Source: an uncultured Lactobacillus sp. (GTDB taxonomy: Bacteria > Bacillota > Bacilli > Lactobacillales > Lactobacillaceae). From it: a DNA stretch of 34,785 nucleotides. Of this stretch, positions 25,464 through 32,974 are shown piece after piece (within the stretch, counting starts at the first letter, position 1; every line of letters starts with the position of its first letter). The notes beneath the pieces are model-generated. The model was not told the DNA's origin, searched no databases, and was given only the letters and a program-made list of their open reading frames with translations. Position numbers and translations under genes: made by a program. The stretch is from NCBI GenBank assembly GCA_930989465.1, contig CAKNLX010000013.1:1-34785 (forward strand), read 5' to 3'.

Positions 25464-26465
25464 TTGAGAACAATTGCTATTGATGCGATGGGCGGAGATA
25501 ATGCGCCTGAAGCAATCGTTGAAGCTGTTTTAAAGGCAAAAGATGAAATGCCTGAAACTAAGTTTTTATTATTCGGTGATAAAGAACAATTACGTAATTT
25601 AATTCCTGCTGATCAAATTAATGATCAATTGGGCGTAGTTGCAACCGCCGAAGTGATTGCCGATGAAGATGAACCCGTTAAGGCAATTAGAAGAAAGAAA
25701 GATTCTTCAATGGTTGTAGCAGCAAACTTTGTTAAAGAAGGAAAGGCCGATGCTCTTCTTTCTTTAGGTAATACTGGTGCATTATTAGCCTGTGGTATTT
25801 TTATCATCGGTCGTATTAAGGGCATTACTCGTCCAGGCTTAATGCCAACCTTACCAGTTCAAAATAGTGATGACGGCTTTAATATGGTCGATGTAGGTGC
25901 CAATGCTAAGAGCAAACCTGAATATTTACTTCAATGGGCAGAAATGGCATCATATTATGCTGAAAAAATTCGTGGCATTCAAACTCCTCGCATCATGCTA
26001 TTAAATAATGGTTCTGAAAGTGATAAAGGGGATGAGGTTCACCAAGCTGCCTATGAATTATTAAAAGATAGTGACCTTAACTTCCAAGGTAACATTGAGG
26101 GGAATGAATTATTACTAGGCAAAGCTGATGTAGTAGTTACAGACGGTTTTACTGGCAATGCTGTTCTTAAAAATATTGAAGGTACATCAAGCGTAATCTT
26201 GCATTTGCTAAAAGATAGCTTGTTAAACGGTGGTGTTATGACCAAATTAGGAGCTTTGATGGTAAAGGGCTCTTTATCAAGTCTTAAATCAAAGTTTGAT
26301 ACAGCTAAGTATGGCGGTGCAGTTTTGCTTGGAGTTAATGCACCAGTGGTTAAAACTCACGGCCGCTCTAATGAACGTCCAATTTATTTCACTTTAAAAC
26401 AAGTTGATAAAATGATTAAAGAAAATTTGGTGCAAGATTTTAAAGACGAATTCGCTACAAAATAG
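25464..26465 (+). CDS. plsX: Phosphate acyltransferase PlsX
   Basis: 333 residues; converts acyl-ACP and phosphate to acyl phosphate (reversible) for phospholipid synthesis. RTIAIDAMGGDNAPEAIVEA at the start, LSLGNTGALLACGIF, MVDVGANAKSKPEYLLQWA, and VVTDGFTGNAVLKNIEG match the family. TTG start at 25464 with GGTGA about 6 bases upstream. In B. subtilis fapR precedes plsX and fabD, fabG follow; none is present here. Confidence 0.96.
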   Translation: MRTIAIDAMGGDNAPEAIVEAVLKAKDEMPETKFLLFGDKEQLRNLIPADQINDQLGVVATAEVIADEDEPVKAIRRKKDSSMVVAANFVKEGKADALLSLGNTGALLACGIFIIGRIKGITRPGLMPTLPVQNSDDGFNMVDVGANAKSKPEYLLQWAEMASYYAEKIRGIQTPRIMLLNNGSESDKGDEVHQAAYELLKDSDLNFQGNIEGNELLLGKADVVVTDGFTGNAVLKNIEGTSSVILHLLKDSLLNGGVMTKLGALMVKGSLSSLKSKFDTAKYGGAVLLGVNAPVVKTHGRSNERPIYFTLKQVDKMIKENLVQDFKDEFATK

Positions 26466-26495
26466 TACAATAGTTTATTAAAAAGGAGAATTTGT

Positions 26496-26738
26496 ATGAC
26501 AGAAGAAGAAATTTTTAATAAAATTAAAACCTTAATTGCCGATAATTTTAATGTTGATCAAGATAAAATTACTGAAAATACTAATTTTAAAAATGATCTA
26601 GACGCTGATTCTATCGACTTAGTTGAATTTATTTTGCAACTTGAAGATGAATTTGGTTCAGAAATTCCTGATGACGAAGCTGAGAAAATTAAGACTGTTG
26701 GTGACGCTGTATTATATATTAAGTCACATCAAGGTTAA
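26496..26738 (+). CDS. acpP: Acyl carrier protein
   Basis: 80 residues, acidic. The phosphopantetheine site reads [12 protein letters not shown], with the attachment serine followed by Ile in place of the more usual Leu (DSID for DSLD). AAGGAGAA lies 6 bases before the ATG. It follows plsX directly and is not in a fab cluster, so it may serve phospholipid acyl transfer mainly; other ACP genes may exist outside the window. I see no clear terminator after it. Confidence 0.95.
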   Translation: MTEEEIFNKIKTLIADNFNVDQDKITENTNFKNDLDADSIDLVEFILQLEDEFGSEIPDDEAEKIKTVGDAVLYIKSHQG

Positions 26739-26764
26739 TTTCCTAAAAAAAGCCCTATCGTTAT

Positions 26765-26793
26765 TTGCATACGACCGACTTTGTGTTTATAAT
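26765..26793 (+). promoter_or_regulatory. Sigma-A promoter of the opp operon
   Basis: TTGCAT (26765-26770) and a perfect TATAAT (26788-26793) with the ideal 17-base spacer, 66 bases before the oppD start. The best-formed promoter in the window. Confidence 0.8.
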
Positions 26794-26858
26794 TAGAAAA
26801 TAAATAGAAAAGATTAAACAGCTTTTAATAAAAAAAGCTATAAATGGAGGAATGACCT

Positions 26859-27893
26859 TTGGAAAAGCAGAGTGATCTATTACTAGATATACAGCACCTG
26901 CATACGGCGTACCGTTTGCAAGGGAAGTTCTATGATGCTGCGGACGATATTAATTTAACTTTAAAGCGCGACGAGATTTTAGCCATTGTTGGTGAATCTG
27001 GTTGTGGTAAAAGTACTATCGCTTCAAGTATTATTGGATTGTACGACCATAAAAATACTAAAGTTACAGGGGACATTCTTTATAATGAATTGAACCTTGT
27101 TGGTTTGAATGAATCATTGTTCAACAAGATTCGTGGAGATAAGATCGGGATGATCTTTCAGGATCCACTTGCTAGTTTAAATCCATTAATGCGTGTTGGT
27201 GACCAAGTTGCCGAGACTCTTTATTACCATACTGATATGGATGAAAAAGCACGTCACGCACGAGTTATTGAATTATTTAATCAAGTAGGAATGCCTAGAC
27301 CTGAAGAAATGTACGAGATGTACCCACATGAACTTTCAGGTGGTTTGCGTCAGCGTGTAGTTATTGCGATGGCTATTGCATGTAAGCCAGAAGTAATTAT
27401 TGCTGATGAACCAACTACTGCTTTGGATGTAACTATTCAAGCTCAAATTTTGGACTTGCTAGAAGATATTCAAAGACAGTCACATTCAGGTATTATCTTG
27501 ATTACCCACGACTTGGGCGTTGTGGCTGAGACTGCTGATGAAGTTGCGGTTATGTATGCTGGACAAATTGTTGAAAAATCAGATGTTAAGACAATTTTTG
27601 AAAATCCACTTCATCCATATACAAGATCACTTCTTAATTCAATGCCTCAATCTGATGATACTGATGAAGACCTTCATGTTATCAAGGGTACTGTACCATC
27701 TCTTAAGAATATGCCACGTAGTGGTGATCGATTTGCTGCAAGAATTCCTTGGATTCCTGCAAGTGCCCATGAGGAGGAGCCACGTGTTCATGAGGTAGCA
27801 CCTGGTCACTGGGTAAGATGTACCTGCTGGAAGACATTCCACTTTGAGGATGAAGACAGTACGCAAAAAGCAACAGCAGCAAGCGGGGAGTAA
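26859..27893 (+). CDS. oppD: Oligopeptide ABC transporter ATP-binding protein OppD
   Basis: 344 residues, TTG start with TGGAGGA 7 bases upstream. Walker A GESGCGKSTIASSI near residue 47, Q-loop MIFQDPLASLNPL, signature LSGGLRQRVVIAMA and Walker B VIIADEPTTALDVT, H-loop ITHDLGVVAE. One of two ATPases driving OppBC. The C-terminal region normally bears four cysteines for an iron-sulfur cluster in this family; here it reads SGDRFAARIPWIPAS (from residue 288) and only a CTC pair (321 and 323) remains. Confidence 0.96.
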   Translation: MEKQSDLLLDIQHLHTAYRLQGKFYDAADDINLTLKRDEILAIVGESGCGKSTIASSIIGLYDHKNTKVTGDILYNELNLVGLNESLFNKIRGDKIGMIFQDPLASLNPLMRVGDQVAETLYYHTDMDEKARHARVIELFNQVGMPRPEEMYEMYPHELSGGLRQRVVIAMAIACKPEVIIADEPTTALDVTIQAQILDLLEDIQRQSHSGIILITHDLGVVAETADEVAVMYAGQIVEKSDVKTIFENPLHPYTRSLLNSMPQSDDTDEDLHVIKGTVPSLKNMPRSGDRFAARIPWIPASAHEEEPRVHEVAPGHWVRCTCWKTFHFEDEDSTQKATAASGE

Positions 27894-27896
27894 TTT

Positions 27897-28883
27897 ATGG
27901 CAAAAGAAATTATCCAAATAAAAGATTTAAAAGTCTATTACCCAATTCGCTCCGGCTTTTGGAACAGAATTACAGATTATGTTCGTGCCGTTGATGGTGT
28001 AAACTTCTCAATTAACGAAGGTGAAACCTACGGTTTGATTGGTGAATCTGGTTCTGGTAAATCAACTACCGGTAAAGCAATCGTTGGGGTTGAAAAAGTT
28101 ACTGGCGGACAAATCATGTATAAGGGTTTGGACGTCACTAAGGCAAGCAATCGTAAGAAGCTTGATTATAACAAAGATGTTCAAATGATTTTCCAGGATT
28201 CAATGTCAAGTTTGAACCCTCGTAAGAGAATTGAAGACATCATTGCTGAACCAATTAGAAACTTTGAAAATTTGACTACTGATCAAGAACGTGATCGTGT
28301 ACAGGACTTGCTTGACATCGTAGGGATGCCTAGTGATGCAATTTACAAGTACCCACATGAATTCTCTGGTGGTCAACGTCAAAGAATTGGTGTCGCTCGT
28401 GCCGTTGCTACTAACCCTAAATTAATTGTTGCCGACGAACCAACTTCTGCTTTGGACTTATCAGTTCAAGCTCAGGTTTTGAACTTCATGAAGCATATTC
28501 AACAACAATACAACATTGCATATCTCTTCATTTCTCACGACTTAGGTGTTGTTAAGCACATGTCAGAAAACTTAGCTATTATGCACCGTGGTCGTTTGGT
28601 TGAATTAGGTAGTCGTGAAGAAATTTACAAGCACCCAATTCACATTTATACTAAGCGACTTCTTTCTGCTATTCCTCAAGTTGACGTTGAACATCGTGAA
28701 GAACATAAGAAACACCGTGAACAAGTAGAAAAAGAATTCGAGGAAAACCAAGGCAAATGGTATGACAAGGACGGACGTGTATATCCATTGCAACAGGTTG
28801 CACCTAAGCACTGGGTAGCATTGCCTGAAGATATGGCTCAAGAAGCTGAACTCGAAGAACGAGAAGAAAAGGAGAGTGATTAA
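27897..28883 (+). CDS. oppF: Oligopeptide ABC transporter ATP-binding protein OppF
   Basis: 328 residues. Walker A GESGSGKSTTGKAI, Q-loop MIFQDSMSSLNPR, signature FSGGQRQRIGVARA, Walker B LIVADEPTSALDLS and H-loop ISHDLGVVKH. The tail after about residue 260 is highly charged (EHKKHREQVEKEFEENQ, and EAELEEREEKESD at the end), typical of lactobacillar OppF. It starts 3 bases after the oppD stop. Partner of OppD at the membrane. Confidence 0.96.
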   Translation: MAKEIIQIKDLKVYYPIRSGFWNRITDYVRAVDGVNFSINEGETYGLIGESGSGKSTTGKAIVGVEKVTGGQIMYKGLDVTKASNRKKLDYNKDVQMIFQDSMSSLNPRKRIEDIIAEPIRNFENLTTDQERDRVQDLLDIVGMPSDAIYKYPHEFSGGQRQRIGVARAVATNPKLIVADEPTSALDLSVQAQVLNFMKHIQQQYNIAYLFISHDLGVVKHMSENLAIMHRGRLVELGSREEIYKHPIHIYTKRLLSAIPQVDVEHREEHKKHREQVEKEFEENQGKWYDKDGRVYPLQQVAPKHWVALPEDMAQEAELEEREEKESD

Positions 28884-28885
28884 GC

Positions 28886-29845
28886 ATGTGGAAAACAATC
28901 TTACGGCGTTTGTTAATCATGATCCCACAATTGATTATCTTGAGTCTGTTGGTCTTCTTGCTTGCTAAGATGATGCCAGGTGACCCATTCAGTGGATCAA
29001 TTAACCCTAACACCGACCCTAAACAAATCGAAGCTTTAAGAAGAGCTGCTGGTCTTTATGATCCATGGTATGTTCAATACTTTAGATGGGTAGGCAACTT
29101 ATTCCATGGTGATCTTGGTACAAGTTATATTCAACACGTACCTGTAACATCATTAATTGCAGACCGTGCAAATAATACTTTCTGGTTATCACTTTTGACA
29201 ACTATCTTAACTTATAGTATTGCGATTCCTCTTGGTATTACTGCTGGTCGTCACCAAGACCAATGGCAAGATACTGGTGTACAAATTTTTAACTACATTA
29301 CTTTAGCTACACCGGGCTTCGTATTCTATATCTTAGGATTATGGCTCTTCGGCTTTACCTTGGGTTGGTTCCCAATTTCAGGTTCAGTTTCAGCCAACGC
29401 CTCAGGATTCTGGGGTGTACTTGGCAGTAGACTTTACCACATGATTTTTCCAGCTATTTTGTATGCCTTGATTGCTACTACTGGTACTGTACAGTACTTG
29501 AGAACAGGTATTGTTGATAACAAGGTTGAGGACTACGTTAGAACTGCCCGCAGTAAGGGTGTTCCTGAAAATGTAGTTTTCCATAAGCATATTTTGAGAA
29601 ATTCATTATTGCCAATTGCTGCCTTCCTTGGTAACACTATTACTGGTCTTCTTAGTGGTTCAATGATTATTGAAAGTGTCTTCAGTTATCCTGGTATGGG
29701 TAAGTTGTTCCTTGACTCAATCAGTCAACGTGACTACACCACTTTAACTGCTTTGATTCTTATCTTTGGTATCTTGACTCTAATTGGTAACTTGCTCTCA
29801 GATATCATCATGAGTATTATTGACCCACGTATTAGAATTCAATAG
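28886..29845 (+). CDS. oppB: Oligopeptide ABC transporter permease OppB
   Basis: 319 residues with about six membrane segments. The first (LLIMIPQLIILSLLVFLLAKM) is followed by the family motif MMPGDPF. The cytoplasmic EAA loop that contacts the ATPases reads DYVRTARSKGVPENVVFHKHILRNSLLP. It lies 2 bases after oppF with AAAGGAGAG upstream. Codon use is strongly biased, as in oppF and oppC. Confidence 0.95.
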   Translation: MWKTILRRLLIMIPQLIILSLLVFLLAKMMPGDPFSGSINPNTDPKQIEALRRAAGLYDPWYVQYFRWVGNLFHGDLGTSYIQHVPVTSLIADRANNTFWLSLLTTILTYSIAIPLGITAGRHQDQWQDTGVQIFNYITLATPGFVFYILGLWLFGFTLGWFPISGSVSANASGFWGVLGSRLYHMIFPAILYALIATTGTVQYLRTGIVDNKVEDYVRTARSKGVPENVVFHKHILRNSLLPIAAFLGNTITGLLSGSMIIESVFSYPGMGKLFLDSISQRDYTTLTALILIFGILTLIGNLLSDIIMSIIDPRIRIQ

Positions 29846-29859
29846 GGAGGAGAGAAGAA

Positions 29860-30792
29860 ATGGCTGATAAAAAGAAAGATACTGCTACAAAGAAAGCAAG
29901 TAAAAAAGACGCTACACCGAAGGCTACTCTCCCACCTTCTGGATTCAGGGTGGCTGTACGTGAAATTTTACGTTCTAAGTCTGCACTTACAGCTTTAATT
30001 ATCATTATTTTAATTTTATTGCTTACTTTCGGTGGTTCATTGTTTTTGAACAGAGCACAAATTACTGAAATGAACATCGTTGACGCATACTACGGTTGGG
30101 GCCAAGGGGGTCACCTTCTAGGTACTGACGATGGTGGTCGTGATATTTTGAAACTGCTCATCATGGGTGGACGTAACTCAATCATGATCGGTATCTCAGT
30201 TACTGTAATTACTGAAATTGTTGGTTTGGTAGTCGGATTAGTTTCTGGTTACTACGGTGGTGTTGTTGATGTCATCATCATGAGAATAGTTGACTTCATT
30301 CAAATTTTGCCACAAATGCCAATTATCATTGTTTTGACTACAGTTATTCCTAACTACAACGCTGTGACTTTGGTATTCTTGATTGCCATGTTTGGATGGA
30401 CGACGACGGCACGTTACTACCGTTCATTCATCCTTTCACAGCGTGACCGTGACTATGTTTTGGCATCAAAGACTTCAGGTTCATCTAACTTCCAAATTAT
30501 GTTCCGTGAAGTTTTGCCTAACATCACTTCAATGATTATCATCGACGTTGTTTTGACTATTGCTGGTAACATCGGTATTGAAACTAGTTTGTCCTTCTTA
30601 GGCTACGGTTTGCCAACCACTACACCATCACTTGGTACTTTGATTGGATTTGCTGATGACCCAGTTAACGTTATTAACCGTCCATGGTTATGGCTCCCAG
30701 CTACTATCTTGCTTTTGGTTATTTCCTTAAGTATTAACTATGTTGGTCGTGCCTTACAACGTGCAGGTGACGCAAGACAACGTGAAAATTAA
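29860..30792 (+). CDS. oppC: Oligopeptide ABC transporter permease OppC
   Basis: 310 residues. A lysine-rich cytoplasmic N-terminus (ADKKKDTATKKASKKDATPK) precedes the first membrane segment (about 45-65); the motif GTDDGGRDILKLLIMGGRNS and the EAA loop DYVLASKTSGSSNFQIMFREVLPN follow. GGGAGGAGAG lies 6 bases before the ATG. It forms the channel with OppB. The operon ends at a strong terminator after this gene. Confidence 0.95.
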   Translation: MADKKKDTATKKASKKDATPKATLPPSGFRVAVREILRSKSALTALIIIILILLLTFGGSLFLNRAQITEMNIVDAYYGWGQGGHLLGTDDGGRDILKLLIMGGRNSIMIGISVTVITEIVGLVVGLVSGYYGGVVDVIIMRIVDFIQILPQMPIIIVLTTVIPNYNAVTLVFLIAMFGWTTTARYYRSFILSQRDRDYVLASKTSGSSNFQIMFREVLPNITSMIIIDVVLTIAGNIGIETSLSFLGYGLPTTTPSLGTLIGFADDPVNVINRPWLWLPATILLLVISLSINYVGRALQRAGDARQREN

Positions 30793-30807
30793 TAAATTAA
30801 TAAAAGC

Positions 30808-30850
30808 ATTAAAAACAGCTCTATCGCTTGATAGAGCTGCTTTTATTTTG
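30808..30850 (+). terminator. Rho-independent terminator after oppC
   Basis: CAGCTCTATC (30816-30825) pairs perfectly with GATAGAGCTG across a GCTT loop; flanking AAAAGC and GCTTTT extend the stem. T-rich sequence follows. It separates oppDFBC from the oppA genes. Confidence 0.88.
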
Positions 30851-30915
30851 ATTTTATAATAATAAGGTTATGGAACTAGCTTAAAATAAAAATTAAAATT
30901 ATTTTCATAAAACTA

Positions 30916-30943
30916 TTGAAAAATTAATAAAACATGGTATTAT
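30916..30943 (+). promoter_or_regulatory. Promoter of the first oppA
   Basis: TTGAAA (30916-30921), 16-base spacer, TATTAT (30938-30943) with a TGG before it that forms an extended -10. It lies 66 bases before the start codon, after the oppC terminator, so this oppA can be made in excess of the transporter. Confidence 0.7.
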
Positions 30944-31008
30944 TTAATCATCAACTTGATTCCCAAAACAAAACAGAAATAATAAGCCGAATATGGAGGC
31001 ATATAAGT

Positions 31009-32769
31009 ATGAAGAAAACACAACTTTTAGGATCAATCGGATTGGTTACAGGTGCTGTTTTAACTTTAGCAGCCTGTGGTCAAAAGACTAATAATAATGC
31101 GGGCGCTCACGATGCTAAGAAATTTAAAGAAGCTACTCCTGTAAAAGAAGTTAAAAAAGGTGGTACATTATCTTATGCTCTTGAAGTAGATACCCCCTTT
31201 ACTGGTATTTTCAACAATGAGTTATCAACTACTACAACTGATTCAGAAGTAGCACAATTTGGTAACGAATCATTATTTAGTACTGATGATAGCTACAAGA
31301 TTAATAATAAAGGTGCAGCTACATTTAAGCTTGATCGTAAGGCTAAGACTGTAACAATTGAAGTTAAGAAGGGGGTTAAATGGTCAGATGGTAAGCAAGT
31401 AACTGCTAAGGATCTTGAATACGAATATGAAATCATGGCTAACAAGGGTAGTAAGTCACAACGTTATACTGCTTCGCTTCAAAATATTGTCGGCTTAACT
31501 GAATATCATGATGGCAAATCTAAGACCATTTCTGGTATTGAAATGCCAGATGGTGAAAATGGTAGGAAGATTGTAATCCACTTTAAGGAAATGAAACCAG
31601 GTATGCTTCAATCAGGTAACGGCTTCTTCCTTGAATCAGCAAGTCCATACCACCAATTGAAGAACATCCCATTTAATAAGTTAGAATCCTCAGATGCCGT
31701 ACGTAAGAATCCTATCTTCTTTGGCCCATACAAGATTAGCAAGATTGTTCGTGGTCAATCAGTAACTTGGGTTCCTAACAAGTACTACTGGAGAGGTACT
31801 CCAAAACTTGATAAGATTACCGTTAGTGTTGTTAACCCTAACTCAGCTTCACAAGCAATTAAGAGTCATAAATTTGATGTTGCAGGTGTAATTAATTCTC
31901 AATGGCAACAAGTTAAGAATACTAAAAATGTAAACTTTATTGCTAATATTCCACTTCAATATAGCTACATGGGCTTTAAGGTTGGTAAGTGGGAAGATGG
32001 CAAGAATGTCATGAATCCTAAGGCTAAGATGAACAATAAGTCATTACGTCAAGCTATGGCTTATGCAATGAACATTGATGCTGTAGAAAAGCGTTACACT
32101 TCTGGTTTAACTTTCAGAGTACCAACTTTAATTCCTGAACAATTCGGTGATTACTTCGATAAAGATATTACAGGCTACACTTACAACCTTAAGAAAGCTA
32201 ACCAATTGCTTGACAAGGCTGGTTACAAGAAGAAGGGTACTTATCGTGTACAACCTAACGGCAAGCCATTGACAATTCACCTTGCAGCTATGACTGGTTC
32301 ATCAACTCAAGAACCAATCATCAGAAACTACATCCAACAATGGAAGAAGATCGGTTTGAACGTTAAGTTAACTGGTGGTCGTTTGATGGAATCTAATTCA
32401 TTCTACGATAAGGTTCAAAATGATTCTAAGGATGTTGACGTCTTCATGGCTGGTTGGTCACTCTCAAGTGAACCATCACCAAATGACCTTTACAACGAAA
32501 AGGCACCATTCAACTTTACTCGTTTCGTAACCAAGAAGAACACTCAACTTCTTGATGAAATAGACTCACAAAAAGCCTTCAATACTAAGTACCGTGTAGA
32601 TAAGTTCCATGAATGGCAAAAATACATGTTTGATCAAGCATATGTAGTTCCAACTGTTAATGCTTACAGTATTCAAGCAATTAACAGTAAGATCACTGGT
32701 TACTCATTGAAGCCATCACAAGGAAACAACGGCTTCCCATTATGGTACAAGGTTGGTTACGCTAAGTAA
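31009..32769 (+). CDS. oppA: Oligopeptide-binding lipoprotein OppA (first copy)
   Basis: 586 residues of the family 5 solute-binding proteins. The start MKKTQLLGSIGLVTGAVLTLAACG is a lipoprotein signal with lipobox LAAC, so the protein is anchored to the outer face of the membrane. GVKWSDGKQVTAKDLEYEYE and LRQAMAYAMN are family motifs. GGAGG (30995-30999) lies 9 bases before the ATG; the frame is open to 30934 but that part has no ribosome site. Captures peptides for OppBCDF. Closely similar over its full length to the second copy downstream. Confidence 0.96.
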   Translation: MKKTQLLGSIGLVTGAVLTLAACGQKTNNNAGAHDAKKFKEATPVKEVKKGGTLSYALEVDTPFTGIFNNELSTTTTDSEVAQFGNESLFSTDDSYKINNKGAATFKLDRKAKTVTIEVKKGVKWSDGKQVTAKDLEYEYEIMANKGSKSQRYTASLQNIVGLTEYHDGKSKTISGIEMPDGENGRKIVIHFKEMKPGMLQSGNGFFLESASPYHQLKNIPFNKLESSDAVRKNPIFFGPYKISKIVRGQSVTWVPNKYYWRGTPKLDKITVSVVNPNSASQAIKSHKFDVAGVINSQWQQVKNTKNVNFIANIPLQYSYMGFKVGKWEDGKNVMNPKAKMNNKSLRQAMAYAMNIDAVEKRYTSGLTFRVPTLIPEQFGDYFDKDITGYTYNLKKANQLLDKAGYKKKGTYRVQPNGKPLTIHLAAMTGSSTQEPIIRNYIQQWKKIGLNVKLTGGRLMESNSFYDKVQNDSKDVDVFMAGWSLSSEPSPNDLYNEKAPFNFTRFVTKKNTQLLDEIDSQKAFNTKYRVDKFHEWQKYMFDQAYVVPTVNAYSIQAINSKITGYSLKPSQGNNGFPLWYKVGYAK

Positions 32770-32862
32770 AATCTGAATCATTAGTAATACTATTCTCCAA
32801 ACTCTAAACATAAATAATTCTTTATCTAGACTTTCATATTAAAATCTAATAACTAACACAAG

Positions 32863-32897
32863 AAAACAGGTATCTCAAAATGAGGTACCTGTTTTTT
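32863..32897 (+). terminator. Rho-independent terminator after the first oppA
   Basis: AAAACAGGTATCTC pairs with GAGGTACCTGTTTT with one wobble across an AAAAT loop, followed by more T. It lies about 95 bases after the gene; nothing else is visible in the stretch between. Confidence 0.88.
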
Positions 32898-32904
32898 AAT
32901 ACCG

Positions 32905-32933
32905 TTGTAACTTTTTTGTAATAGTGCTAAGAT
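32905..32933 (+). promoter_or_regulatory. Promoter of the second oppA
   Basis: TTGTAA (32905-32910), 17-base spacer, TAAGAT (32928-32933), with TGC just before the -10 as an extended element. It begins 7 bases after the terminator of the first oppA. Confidence 0.65.
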
Positions 32934-32974
32934 GAGGAAGTCAACTTGCCTCGAGTTATGGAGGATTTTTACTA

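Noticed and set aside
26784-26802. CodY-like sequence over the opp promoter
   Set aside because: About five mismatches to the consensus; no better than chance in this AT-rich stretch.
26820-26839. AGCTTTT/AAAAGCT hairpin between the opp promoter and oppD
   Set aside because: Only 7 pairs, mostly A-T, with no T run after it; too weak to call an attenuator.
28605-29013. Minus-strand open frames across oppF and oppB
   Set aside because: Shadow frames rich in Phe and Leu opposite well-supported genes, without ribosome sites.
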